Origin: Conchiformibius sp.
GTDB taxonomy: Bacteria; Pseudomonadota; Gammaproteobacteria; Burkholderiales; Neisseriaceae
Reading direction: 5' to 3'
Assembly (NCBI GenBank): GCA_029984035.1
Contig: JASBYJ010000001.1
Span: 124,001-188,000 of the forward strand
Length of the DNA stretch: 64,000 nt
Shown here: positions 1 through 9,065 of the stretch, one piece after another
Layout of the letters: each line of letters opens with the position of its first letter
Numbering within the stretch: position 1 is the stretch's first letter
Made by a program: the position numbers and the translations under genes
The notes under the pieces: model-generated
Database searches by the model: none
Seen by the model: only the letters and a program-made list of their open reading frames with translations
What the model was told of the DNA's origin: nothing

Positions 1-2
1 AC

Positions 3-794
3 GGCGGCCTTTGGCTGGTACGCATGGAAGACCTTGACCCGCCCCGTGAAATGCGGGGGGCGGCAGACGATATTTTGCGGACTTTGGAGGTTTTCGGCTT
101 CGAATGGGACGGCGCGGTGATGTATCAAAGCCGCCGTTATGATGCGTATGCCGCCGCCTTGGAGATTTTGAAAGCGGAGGGGTTGGCCTACCCCTGTTAT
201 TGCAGCCGCAAAGATTGGCACGCCGCTGCCGAGCAGGGCGTGGACGGTTTTGTATATAACGGACATTGTGCCGGCAATCTTTTCAGGCAGCCTGAAAACG
301 GCAAAGCGGCTGCTTGGCGTTTGCGTGTGAATCACGACACCATAGCGTTTCACGATGCCGTAGTCGGCGCTTATGCCCAAAATTTGGCCCGCGATATCGG
401 CGATTTCGTATTGTTGCGCGCAGACGGCTTTTGGGCATACCAATTGGCTGTGGTGGCGGACGATGCCGAACAGGGCGTTACCCATATTGTACGCGGACAG
501 GATTTGCTGGTTTCCACGCCGCGTCAGATTTATCTGCAACGCTGCCTGCAACTGCCGCCAATCCGTTATGCCCATTTGCCTCTGCTGACCAACCGCTTGG
601 GACAGAAATGGTCGAAACAGACTTTGGCGCCCGCTTTGGAGCATCGGCAGCGGAAAAAATTATTGCGGCAGGTGATGGCTTATTTAAACCTGCCCGAAGC
701 TCCTGAGGGGTGCAGTGCGAAAGAATTGTTGCAATGGGCGGTAGCGCATTGGGATATCAGCTGCGTTCCGTGTCAGGCCGTGTGTACCGAATAG
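3..794 (+). CDS. gluQ: Glutamyl-Q tRNA(Asp) synthetase, 5' end cut by window
   Basis: Class I aminoacyl-tRNA synthetase paralogue that charges glutamate onto queuosine in tRNA(Asp); it lacks the anticodon-binding domain of GluRS. The reading frame is open from base 3 (GGLWLVRMEDLDPPR), so the true start and the HIGH motif lie upstream. The visible zinc-site pattern is CYC followed by a Tyr and a Cys (bases about 197-272), and the KMSKS-like motif reads KWSKQ near base 606. The protein ends soon after the catalytic fold, as expected for GluQ rather than GluRS. An uptake sequence at 282-296 lies in the coding region and is read as FRQPEN. QueH, also in queuosine synthesis, is encoded at 33.0 kb. 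Family is clear; only the N-terminus is missing. Confidence 0.93.
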   Translation, partial: GGLWLVRMEDLDPPREMRGAADDILRTLEVFGFEWDGAVMYQSRRYDAYAAALEILKAEGLAYPCYCSRKDWHAAAEQGVDGFVYNGHCAGNLFRQPENGKAAAWRLRVNHDTIAFHDAVVGAYAQNLARDIGDFVLLRADGFWAYQLAVVADDAEQGVTHIVRGQDLLVSTPRQIYLQRCLQLPPIRYAHLPLLTNRLGQKWSKQTLAPALEHRQRKKLLRQVMAYLNLPEAPEGCSAKELLQWAVAHWDISCVPCQAVCTE

Positions 795-1274
795 CCGGCG
801 AACCATATCTTGCTTGGCGGAACGCAACGGTTTCTTTGTTTTCAGGCAGCCTGAAAACTGAATGAAAACTGAGGTTTGTCCTTGAATACTTTGGGTAACG
901 GCCGCCTTATTTTTCAGGCAGAAGCATGGGTGTTCAGTTTCTTTTGAAAAAACCAAAGGTAACGGCCGCTTTATTTTTCAGGCAAAAGCAGGGCGGCCAA
1001 TCATTTCTCCCGCCGCAATCCGGTTAATCAAGCGGTAGGAAGTTATCGGATACGGGCCGTCAGCGTGAGACGTTGACCGTTGCTAAACCTGAAGACGCAT
1101 AAACCGTTGTCGGCATTTGCGGTCTATGGACAGCCGCTTGATTTTTTCAGGCTGCCTGAAAGCCGGCCGCATGAGCGTTATCGTCAGACAGCCGGACAGC
1201 CGCTTCGTTTTTTCAGGCAGCCTGAAAATACACCGTCTTTCATGACGACCGATTGATTGGAATGTTTCACATTT
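795..1274. repeat. Intergenic region with uptake sequences and two short direct-repeat pairs
   Basis: No gene is supported here. There are uptake sequences at 841-855, 1146-1160 and 1212-1226. Two repeat pairs embed them: a module of about 35 bp (GGTAACGGCCGC, then a T-run and TTCAGGCA) at about 894-930 and 958-994, and one starting GGACAGCCGCTT and ending in a full uptake sequence at 1128-1162 and 1194-1228. The modules look like local duplications carrying an uptake sequence. Confidence 0.7.
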
Positions 1275-3404
1275 ATGCTGACCGAACTTGAAAAAAACGC
1301 CATTCGCGACCATTACCGCGCGATTTCCGAGAATCTGCCCCATTTCCGTCCGCGTGCCGCACAGCGGGAAATGATTGCGGCAGTGGCGAATGCTTTTTCG
1401 CGTACGCAAGAGCGCGAAGGCGAACAATTGCCCAAACGGGAAGGCGAAAGCATTGCGGTGATAGAAGGGCCGACAGGCGTGGGCAAAAGTCTTGCCTATC
1501 TGTTGGCAGGCGGCATTATGGCGCAAACGCGCGGCAAGCGGCTGATTGTATCGAGCGCGACAGTGGCTTTGCAGGAGCAATTGGTGGGGCGGGATTTGCC
1601 TTTCGTGGTGGAAAAAAGCGGGTTGGATTTGAGTTTCGCTTTGGCCAAAGGGCGCGGACGTTATCTTTGCCCCTACAAACTCTACCAAATCACCCAAAAC
1701 CACGCACAGCGCAGTTTGGAAGGTTTCGAGCAGCCCGTACTGTTCGACAAAAAGCCGCAAAAGGAAGATTTGGATTTGCTGCACGATATGTCGGAGCAGT
1801 TTGCCGCCCGCACGTTTAACGGCGACCGCGATGCGTGGCCGGAAAAAATCCCCGATGCGGTGTGGGCGCAGGTGAGCAACGATAACTACGGCTGCCTGAA
1901 AGCATCTTGCCCCAACCGCCCGGAATGTCCTTTTTATTTGGCACGCGAAGTATTGGATACGGTGGATGTGATTGTTGCCAATCATGATTTGCTGATGGTG
2001 GATATCGCCATGGGGGGCGGTGTGATATTGCCGCCGCCCGAGCAGAGTTTTTACTGTATAGACGAAGCGCATCATCTGCCCAAAAAAGCACTTAATCATT
2101 TTGCCGCCGAACATTCTTGGCTGGCGGCGGTGTGGATGTTGGAAAAACTGCCGCAACAAACGTCAAAAATCGCTGCTTTGTGCGATAAAGCGGAATTGGG
2201 CGAGCTGGCGGACAGCGCCGCCGGCGCTTTGTTGGAGGCCATGAACGAATGGCAATTCCGCCTTCAGGATGAAGAAGCGTTGCGAAACGGCGAAAGCGGC
2301 CGCGAAGCAATATGGTTGTGGGAGGACGGCAATATTCCCGAAGGTTTGGAAACGCTGACGCATAACAGTTTTACCGCATCGCAAAGCCTGCTTAAGCATG
2401 TGTACGGTTTGCGCGATGCGCTTTCCGCTTCGCGCCGCGATAAAGAGCAAGACAGCGCGCAGATTGACAGGCTGACGGCGGAGTTCGGCGTATTCATCGC
2501 ACGCAGCGAAGAAATGGCTGCCGTGTGGGAATTGCTGGCAACTACCCGCAGCGATGAAAAGGAAGAGCCTTTGGCCAAATGGGTCTCCGCCCGTTACGAC
2601 AACGGAAAAACCGATTGGATATTTCATGCCAGCCCTATCAGCAGCGCATCGCAGTTGGCAAACGGTTTGTGGCGCAAAGCCGCCGGTGCGTTGCTGACTT
2701 CGGCAACATTGCAGAGTTTGGGTAATTTCGATTTGTTGTTGCGGCAAACCGGTTTGTTGTGGCTGCCTGAAACCACAACGCTGGCTTTAGCCAGTCCTTT
2801 TGATTTTGCCGCGCAGGGGGAACTGTATCTGCCGCCTGTGGCAGCCAGTCCGAAAGATACTGTTGCCCATACCGAAGCCATAGTCGAATGGCTGCCCAAA
2901 CTGATAGACGATACTGCGGCTATCGGCACTTTGGTGCTGTTTTCCTCGCGGCGGCAGATGCAGGACGTTGCGTTCAGGCTGCCTGAAAACCTGCTGCCTT
3001 ATTTGTTGGTGCAGGGCGAACAGTCCAAGAGCAAACTGTTGCAACAGCATCATCAAGCGTTGGCAGACGGTAAACCGAGCATTATCTTCGGCTTGGACAG
3101 TTTTGCCGAAGGTTTGGACTTGCCCGGAGAGGCCTGCGTGCATGTGATTATTGCCAAGCTGCCGTTTTCCATGCCCGATGACCCGGTTGAAAAAACCCAA
3201 AGCAATTGGATTAAGCAGCGCGGCGGCAATCCGTTTATTGAAATTATCGTGCCTGAAGCGTCTATCAAACTGATTCAGGCGGTGGGACGCCTGATTCGCA
3301 CGGAGCAAGACTACGGACGGGTTACCATTTTGGATAACCGCATTCAAACCCAATCCTACGGCAAACAAATGTTGGCATGCCTGCCGCCGTTTAAACGTTT
3401 GTAG
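1275..3404 (+). CDS. dinG: ATP-dependent DNA helicase DinG (XPD/Rad3 type, iron-sulfur)
   Basis: Superfamily 2 5'-3' DNA helicase with an iron-sulfur cluster, acting in repair and in removal of R-loops and other blocked structures. The 709-residue protein has Walker A GPTGVGKS at 65-72, DEAH at 263-266 and a C-terminal QAVGRLIR motif VI. Four cysteines fit the XPD/DinG cluster: Cys132, then Cys207-x4-Cys212-x5-Cys218. The frame is also open from a TTG at 1257, but ATG 1275 (MLTELEKNAIRDHYR) matches the usual start of the family. Cys207 is encoded within an uptake-like sequence (GGC TGC CTG AAA). Other in-frame uptake sequences are read as LPET and RLPEN. The gene ends just before a bidirectional terminator. 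Confidence 0.93.
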   Translation: MLTELEKNAIRDHYRAISENLPHFRPRAAQREMIAAVANAFSRTQEREGEQLPKREGESIAVIEGPTGVGKSLAYLLAGGIMAQTRGKRLIVSSATVALQEQLVGRDLPFVVEKSGLDLSFALAKGRGRYLCPYKLYQITQNHAQRSLEGFEQPVLFDKKPQKEDLDLLHDMSEQFAARTFNGDRDAWPEKIPDAVWAQVSNDNYGCLKASCPNRPECPFYLAREVLDTVDVIVANHDLLMVDIAMGGGVILPPPEQSFYCIDEAHHLPKKALNHFAAEHSWLAAVWMLEKLPQQTSKIAALCDKAELGELADSAAGALLEAMNEWQFRLQDEEALRNGESGREAIWLWEDGNIPEGLETLTHNSFTASQSLLKHVYGLRDALSASRRDKEQDSAQIDRLTAEFGVFIARSEEMAAVWELLATTRSDEKEEPLAKWVSARYDNGKTDWIFHASPISSASQLANGLWRKAAGALLTSATLQSLGNFDLLLRQTGLLWLPETTTLALASPFDFAAQGELYLPPVAASPKDTVAHTEAIVEWLPKLIDDTAAIGTLVLFSSRRQMQDVAFRLPENLLPYLLVQGEQSKSKLLQQHHQALADGKPSIIFGLDSFAEGLDLPGEACVHVIIAKLPFSMPDDPVEKTQSNWIKQRGGNPFIEIIVPEASIKLIQAVGRLIRTEQDYGRVTILDNRIQTQSYGKQMLACLPPFKRL

Positions 3405-3459
3405 CGGGCAAGGGCTTGTATCATAGTGCTACCCAATGATGTGTTTGAAGATAAAAAAG

Positions 3460-3490
3460 GGGCTGCAACGTTTTCGTTGCAGCCCGCTTT
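3460..3490. terminator. Bidirectional terminator between dinG and betT
   Basis: A perfect 11-bp stem (GGGCTGCAACG / CGTTGCAGCCC) with loop TTTT spans 3460-3485. It is flanked by an A-run on the left and a T-rich stretch on the right, so it can stop transcripts from both convergent genes. Confidence 0.85.
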
Positions 3491-5515
3491 TTATTCCGCC
3501 AATTCGGTTTGTTCGTGAGCCATGATTTCCTGACCGGCATGGTCGCTGAGCAGGCTCAGGTAGCGTTCATACTGTTTTAAGATATCCGCAATCAGCTCGT
3601 TTTTATTCATATAGCGTACATTGTAGCCTGTTCTTCCGTCAAAGAAATAACTGATAGGCTCGTAAGTCAGCGCATGTTGGATATGCGGCAGGTTGTCGTC
3701 TTGAATCAGCTGTTCGGATACGTTCCGTGCCACCGATTTGATGCCGTAGAGAAAATCGCGCATCGAATCTTTGCGGATGCGGATTTCTACCGATGGCTCT
3801 TCACCGAACGATGAGCTGACTTCTGCAGTCAGATTGTGCGTATCCACCAATTCCTGACGCAGCTCTTTCATGGCAGGCAGGGCAGTGTGTTTGAGAAAAG
3901 TAACGATATCGCTTTCTTGGCTTTGGTTGAGCATCTGCCCCAAGCGTTCTTTCCAAAATTCGCCTGTCCAAAAAATACTGGTCGGCGTTACTTTGGTTTC
4001 AAAATATTTTTTATCCGCGCAAGCGGCTTTCCATACGCTCAAGCACATAATCAGCATCAAAGCGGCAAAAGGCAAAGCCACAATCAAAGTCATGGTTTGT
4101 AAAGTGGCCAGTCCGCCGATGCCCAGCAGGGTAATGGCTACTGCCGACATCACTATACCCCACATCGCCGCCTGCCATTTGGGTGAACCCAAGCTCTTGT
4201 CGCGCGAGGCAATGTTGTTTAACACATAAATGCCTGAATCTGCCGAAGTGATGAAAAACAATGCGATGACTATCAAAGCCAATAAACTGCTCAAACCAGA
4301 AAGCGGAAAGTATTCCAAAAACGCAAACAGCAGTTTTTCCGGAGCGGAAGTCATACCGCCCAATGTGCCGTTGGCCGTTTTTTCATCCAGCCAAATGGCC
4401 GTATTGCCGAATACGGTAAACCACAAAATACAAAACAGGCTAGGTATCGCCAATACGCCGAATACAAATTCACGAATAGTACGGCCGCGCGAAATACGGG
4501 CGATAAACAATCCCACAAACGGCGCCCAAGAACACCACCATGCCCAATAAAGCACCGTCCAACCGGTGAACCAACCCGTATTTTCTTGTTCGTAAATATA
4601 CGTTTTGAAGCTCAAGCCCGCCAAATGGGTGAGATAAGTGCCTAAATTGTCGCTGAAAGCGGAAAGCAGATATAAAGTCGGGCCTGCAATCAGAATAAAC
4701 AGCATCAACAATACCGCCAGCACCAAATTGATTTCACTGAGTATTTTGACACCTCTGCCCACGCCTGAAATAGCCGAGAATACCGCCAATGCCATCACTG
4801 TAATAATAATGGCGATGTTTACGCCGAAACTGCTTTCAGGCAGCCAGCCCAGCTGCACCAAACCTGCGCTCAGCTGCGAAGCCCCAAATCCCAAGGTGGT
4901 GATGATGCCGAACAAGGTGGCAACCAATGCGATGATATCAATCGCATCGCCGATTTTGCCGTTGATTTTGTCTTTTAAAAGCGGGTAGAAACAAGAGCGC
5001 AAAGCCAAAGGCAGCTTGTAGCGGAAGCCGAAATAGGCAAGTGCTAAAGCAATCACTGCATACACACTCCAAGCATGTACGCCCCAATGGAAGAAAGTGT
5101 GCAGCATGGCTTCTTGCTGCCTGTTTTGCAGGCTGCCTGAAGTGATGTCGGAAGCATAATGCGATAAAGGTTCGGCCACGCCGAAAAACATCAAACCCAC
5201 GCCCATACCTGCGGCAAAAAGCATGGCCGTCCAGGAAAGAAAAGAAAACTCGGGTTCTTCCTCATCGCTGCCTAATTTGATACTGCCGAAGCTGCTTAAA
5301 GATAATGCAACGAGAAAAAACAGAAAAATAGAAAAAGCTAAAATATAGAACCAGCTAAAGTTCTGAAATATGCTTTGCTTCACATAGTTGAAAGCCTGTT
5401 GCATCTGTTCGGGCAGCGCAATGGTAAATGCGAGCAGCAAAACAACCAAAAAAAGAGTAGTGATAATGACAAAAGGATTGAACGAAGATTTATTGTAAAT
5501 ACCTTTCAAAAACAC
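3491..5515 (-). CDS. betT: BCCT-family choline/betaine transporter (BetT-like)
   Basis: Inner-membrane secondary transporter of the betaine-choline-carnitine family, probably importing choline or glycine betaine for osmoprotection. The 674-residue length is close to E. coli BetT and includes a C-terminal hydrophilic region of about 160 residues, which in this family senses osmotic stress. The family signature GMGVGLMFFGVAEP is at 103-116, and the Trp-rich substrate segment (WTVLYWAWWCSWAPF) lies near 320. About 12 hydrophobic segments are visible. No betA/betB dehydrogenase gene is nearby, so whether choline is oxidised cannot be judged. An uptake sequence lies in the coding region near 5130. 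Substrate is inferred from similarity in length and C-terminus. Confidence 0.85.
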   Translation of the reverse strand: MFLKGIYNKSSFNPFVIITTLFLVVLLLAFTIALPEQMQQAFNYVKQSIFQNFSWFYILAFSIFLFFLVALSLSSFGSIKLGSDEEEPEFSFLSWTAMLFAAGMGVGLMFFGVAEPLSHYASDITSGSLQNRQQEAMLHTFFHWGVHAWSVYAVIALALAYFGFRYKLPLALRSCFYPLLKDKINGKIGDAIDIIALVATLFGIITTLGFGASQLSAGLVQLGWLPESSFGVNIAIIITVMALAVFSAISGVGRGVKILSEINLVLAVLLMLFILIAGPTLYLLSAFSDNLGTYLTHLAGLSFKTYIYEQENTGWFTGWTVLYWAWWCSWAPFVGLFIARISRGRTIREFVFGVLAIPSLFCILWFTVFGNTAIWLDEKTANGTLGGMTSAPEKLLFAFLEYFPLSGLSSLLALIVIALFFITSADSGIYVLNNIASRDKSLGSPKWQAAMWGIVMSAVAITLLGIGGLATLQTMTLIVALPFAALMLIMCLSVWKAACADKKYFETKVTPTSIFWTGEFWKERLGQMLNQSQESDIVTFLKHTALPAMKELRQELVDTHNLTAEVSSSFGEEPSVEIRIRKDSMRDFLYGIKSVARNVSEQLIQDDNLPHIQHALTYEPISYFFDGRTGYNVRYMNKNELIADILKQYERYLSLLSDHAGQEIMAHEQTELAE

Positions 5516-5721
5516 GAAATACCCCTATGAAATGAAGTGATTCGGAATTTGATATTAACATAATTTATCCAATCTTTTAAATTTCATACTTATTTTTAAC
5601 GCAAGCTGCCCGAAGCAGGCATGGAAAAACGGAATGTAGGCCTACGGTTTTTCCTGTGTTTTCAGGCAGCCTCTGCCGATATTCCGCTATAATCAGCCCC
5701 TTTTGTTGCAAGGAAAAAACG

Positions 5722-6627
5722 ATGTGGTTCAAACAAGTGAGCTTTTATTTTCTGAACCCCGAAAAGCTGCCTGAAACGGAAGTCTTGGCAGAAAAGCTGG
5801 CAGAAGCCGCGTTTAAACCGGTGAGCGGTTTGGAGCGTTTTAGCGAAGGTTTCGCGCCGCCGCAGGCGTTTTCTCCCGAAATGGTTTTTGCTGTCGATTT
5901 TACTTGGGGCATTTCTTTGAAAAAACAGGAAAAAGTATTGCCTGCTGCTGTGGTGCGCGATTTTGTGGACGATAAGGTTGCACAGATTGAAGCCGAAGAA
6001 GGGCGTAAAGTTGGTAAAAAAGAAAAAGGCGAACTGAAAGAAAAGATTACCGATGATTTGCTGCCTAGGGCATTCAGCCGCAACAGCCGTATCGCGGCGG
6101 TGTGCGACAAGCGCAGCGGTTTGCTGCTGGTCAACAGCGGTACGGTTTCGCGAGCGGATAACGTGTTGTCGAAATTGCGCGAGGCATTGGGCGGTTTGGA
6201 AGCCGCATTGCCGCAAACGGTGCAGTCGCCCGCTTCGCTGATGACCGATTGGCTTTTGAACGGAAACGGAAGCGGCGGTTTTGAATTGGACAGCGAGTGC
6301 GAATTGAAAGGACAAGGCGATGTGGCGGCAACGGTGAAAGTAAGCAAGCAGGATGTGTCGGCCGACGAAGTGGTGCAGCACGTGAAAAACGGTAAAACCG
6401 TGAGCAGGCTGGGTTTGGTGTGGCGCGACAAAATCGCCTTTGTACTGACTGCTGAATTTGCGCTCACCAAAATCCGTTATTTGGATATTTTGCAGGAAGA
6501 GGCGGAAAGTTACGGAGACGATGTGCCTGCTTTGGCGTTTGCCACGCAGGTTTTGATGGCGCAGGAATTGTCGGACATGATTGCGGAATTGGTTTCTTTG
6601 TTGGGCGGACGTGTTCAGGCTGCCTGA
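5722..6627 (+). CDS. rdgC: Recombination-associated protein RdgC
   Basis: Nucleoid-associated DNA-binding protein that forms a ring dimer around duplex DNA and limits RecA loading. In Neisseria it has been linked to pilin antigenic variation. At 302 residues it matches the family length. The start is MWFKQVSFYFLNPEKLPE, typical of RdgC; ATG 5722 is preceded by AAGGA (5710-5714). An upstream in-frame start at 5656 is rejected because it crosses an uptake sequence and lacks a ribosome site. The stop codon lies inside an uptake sequence, so the protein ends in VQAA. rsmJ follows 28 bp downstream, suggesting co-transcription. Confidence 0.95.
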   Translation: MWFKQVSFYFLNPEKLPETEVLAEKLAEAAFKPVSGLERFSEGFAPPQAFSPEMVFAVDFTWGISLKKQEKVLPAAVVRDFVDDKVAQIEAEEGRKVGKKEKGELKEKITDDLLPRAFSRNSRIAAVCDKRSGLLLVNSGTVSRADNVLSKLREALGGLEAALPQTVQSPASLMTDWLLNGNGSGGFELDSECELKGQGDVAATVKVSKQDVSADEVVQHVKNGKTVSRLGLVWRDKIAFVLTAEFALTKIRYLDILQEEAESYGDDVPALAFATQVLMAQELSDMIAELVSLLGGRVQAA

Positions 6628-6655
6628 AAACCGTTGCCTTGAAAGCGTGTGTGTT

Positions 6656-7393
6656 ATGACTTTTCTCTATTGCCCCGATGACAGGCCGTTGCCCGATTAT
6701 GCCGTTCGGGAGGGTTTGACCGTATGCGGCAGGCTGCCTGAAAAGGGGGTGTTTTTGGCGCATGAAACGGACGGTATCAGCTTGTGCAAAGCAGGCGAAA
6801 AAGGGAAGGTGCGCGTGGATTTTACCGCAGGTAAGGCCGCTTACCGCCGGATGAGCGGCGGCGGCGAATTGATTGCCAAAGCGGTTCATGCCGCCGGCAA
6901 GCCGATTGTGTGGGATGCGACAGGCGGTTTGGGGCGCGATGCGTTCGTATTGGCGGCATTGGGCTTACAGGTGCGTGTGTTTGAACGACATCCCGCCGTA
7001 TTCAGCTTGTTGGCGGACGGCTTGGCGCGTGCAGCGCAAGACGGGGAAACGGCGGCATTGGCGGCAGCCGTTATGCTGCATTACGGCGATGCGGCACAGG
7101 AGATGTTTCAGGCAGCGCAAACGTTCGGACGTCCTGACGTGGTGTATCTTGACCCGATGTATCCCGAACGGCAGAAATCGGCGGCTGTGAAAAAAGAAAT
7201 GGCCTATTTTCATGAATTGCTATCGGAAAATACTGGGCAGAATGACAGTTTGTTGTTTGAAGCCGCAAGAAAAACCGCGAAAAAACGGGTGGTGGTGAAG
7301 CGTCCGCGTTTGGGGGAGTTTTTATGCGGACTGGAAGCTGCATATCAATATACGGGCAAATCCACCCGTTTTGATGTGTATCTGCCGTTTTAG
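6656..7393 (+). CDS. rsmJ: 16S rRNA (guanine1516-N2)-methyltransferase RsmJ
   Basis: SAM-dependent methyltransferase that modifies G1516 of 16S rRNA (formerly YhiQ). The 245-residue protein shows the SAM-binding segment WDATGGLGRDAFVLA and the catalytic motif DPMYPERQKSA followed by VKKEM, close to the E. coli signature. ATG 6656 (MTFLYCPDD) is chosen; the frame extends upstream into the rdgC 3' end, but those residues are encoded by an uptake sequence and look non-native. The gene is directly downstream of rdgC and ends before a strong terminator. Confidence 0.92.
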   Translation: MTFLYCPDDRPLPDYAVREGLTVCGRLPEKGVFLAHETDGISLCKAGEKGKVRVDFTAGKAAYRRMSGGGELIAKAVHAAGKPIVWDATGGLGRDAFVLAALGLQVRVFERHPAVFSLLADGLARAAQDGETAALAAAVMLHYGDAAQEMFQAAQTFGRPDVVYLDPMYPERQKSAAVKKEMAYFHELLSENTGQNDSLLFEAARKTAKKRVVVKRPRLGEFLCGLEAAYQYTGKSTRFDVYLPF

Positions 7394-7508
7394 GATAGGG
7401 GAAATGGGAAAAATCAGCTTTTGATATTAAGGAAAAAGAATGCGGCATAATGGCCTGATTGTTATTTCAAGCTGCCTGAAAGGCCGGATAGCTGATGTGA
7501 GATTGGAA

Positions 7509-7540
7509 GCCGTTACGGCATGGAGCCGTAACGGCTTTAA
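7509..7540. terminator. Terminator between rsmJ and proB
   Basis: A perfect 11-bp stem, GCCGTTACGGC / GCCGTAACGGC (7509-7519 and 7525-7535), with loop ATGGA, followed by TTTAATAAT. It lies between two convergent genes. Confidence 0.8.
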
Positions 7541-7562
7541 TAATGGATAAATGATTAAAATT

Positions 7563-8690
7563 TCAGATGGTGATAACAAGATTGTCGCGGTGGATTAATT
7601 CGTCTTCTAAAGAATAGTCCAGTTTTTCGGCGATGCGGTTGCTCGGTGTTTGCAGAATCTTGGCGGCTTCGGAATCGGAATAGTTGCTCAATCCGCGGGC
7701 GATTTCGCGGCCTTCTCGGTTTAAAACGGCAACCAATTCGCCGCGTCCGAATGTGCCTTGTACGGCAAGGCAGCCGATGGGCAGCAGACTGGCGTGTCGG
7801 CTGCCTGTTAACGCCTGTTCGGCACCTGCGTCTACGGTGAGGCTGCCTGAAAGCCTTAAATGGCTGCGCAGCCATTGTTTGCGTGCGGTGATGCGGTGAA
7901 TGCCGCTGCTGAATAAAGTGCCGATGTTTTCTCCGTTTAGCAGGCGCGGCAGGATATCCGGTTCTTTGCCGTCGGCAACTACGGTGGATGCGCCGCTGAG
8001 TGCGGCTCGTTTGGCAGCCAATACTTTGGTGTACATGCCCCCTGTGCCTACGCCGCTTCCTGCACCGCCGGCCATGCTTTCCAAATCCGGGTGTGATGTG
8101 GCGATATGGCTGATAAAGCGTGCATTCGGATTTTTACGCGGGTCGCTGTCGTATAGGCCGGCTTGGTCGGTTAAAATAACCAGCGCATCGGCATCGAGCA
8201 GATTGGCAACGAGTGCGCCCAAGGTGTCGTTATCGCCGAGTTTGATTTCGGCAGTGGTAACGGTGTCGTTTTCGTTGATAACGGGAATGATGCCGTGTGC
8301 CAAGAGAGTCTGCAAAGTACTGCGTGCATTGAGATAGCGGGTGCGGTCGGCCATATCTTCGTGCGTGAGCAGAATTTGTGCGGTTTGCAGATTGTGTTGT
8401 GCAAAGGCGGATTCATAAGCTTGTGCAATGCCCATTTGCCCTACCGCGGCGGCGGCCTGCAGTTGGTTGAGAGATGAGGGGCGTTTGGTCCAGCCCAACC
8501 GTTTGATGCCTTCGGCAATCGCGCCGCTGGATACCAATACAACGGCACAGCCGGCCTTGCGGACGGCGGCGATTTGCGCCGCCCAATTGCTTAGAGCGGA
8601 TTGGTCGATACCGCGTCCTTCGGAGGTGACTAAACTGGAGCCTACTTTAACGATAAGCAGTTTGGCGTGGGAAAGATTGTCGGCGTGCAT
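7563..8690 (-). CDS. proB: Glutamate 5-kinase ProB
   Basis: Cytoplasmic first enzyme of proline synthesis: ATP + glutamate to glutamyl 5-phosphate. The 375-residue protein has the amino-acid kinase fold (KLLIVKVGSSLVT near the start, VVLVSSGAIAEG, NENDTVTT, the GTGGMYTK loop) and a C-terminal PUA domain from about 280 onward. This is the long ProB form found in E. coli and relatives. proA is not adjacent. Transcription is leftward and convergent with rsmJ. Confidence 0.96.
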   Translation of the reverse strand: MHADNLSHAKLLIVKVGSSLVTSEGRGIDQSALSNWAAQIAAVRKAGCAVVLVSSGAIAEGIKRLGWTKRPSSLNQLQAAAAVGQMGIAQAYESAFAQHNLQTAQILLTHEDMADRTRYLNARSTLQTLLAHGIIPVINENDTVTTAEIKLGDNDTLGALVANLLDADALVILTDQAGLYDSDPRKNPNARFISHIATSHPDLESMAGGAGSGVGTGGMYTKVLAAKRAALSGASTVVADGKEPDILPRLLNGENIGTLFSSGIHRITARKQWLRSHLRLSGSLTVDAGAEQALTGSRHASLLPIGCLAVQGTFGRGELVAVLNREGREIARGLSNYSDSEAAKILQTPSNRIAEKLDYSLEDELIHRDNLVITI

Positions 8691-8920
8691 GGTGTGAAAT
8701 CAAAACGGTGGTAAGGGTAGGAATTGTAATACGAAAACGATGGCTTGGTGTTTGTGAATGGAGAAGTTGAAGAAATTTTATTGGGTTGCGCATAGGGAAA
8801 TATATACAATGAATAAAAAATTTCTTTTAAAAGCAAATATATGTACGGAATGATTCTCTCGGTATTGAAATAACGCTTGTTTTTAGTTTGAAGATATGGT
8901 TTAATCCGCCTTTCACTTAA

Positions 8921-8996
<76 letters not shown>

Positions 8997-9005
8997 GTTT
9001 CCAAG

Positions 9006-9033
9006 CCCCAAATTGTAGAATTTGGGGTTTTTT
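9006..9033 (+). terminator. Terminator of tRNA-Phe
   Basis: A 9-bp stem CCCCAAATT / AATTTGGGG (9006-9014 and 9019-9027) with loop GTAG is followed by six T residues. Confidence 0.88.
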
Positions 9034-9065
9034 CATGCCTTGTTTTCCGACTTGGGGGGTGTTTT

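Noticed and set aside
884..1230. CRISPR array
   Set aside because: Repeats are paired duplications with uptake words, not regularly spaced repeats with unique spacers; no cas gene is present.
1083..2159. 358-codon minus-strand frame opposite dinG
   Set aside because: It is the complement of a well-supported gene and shows no family pattern of its own.
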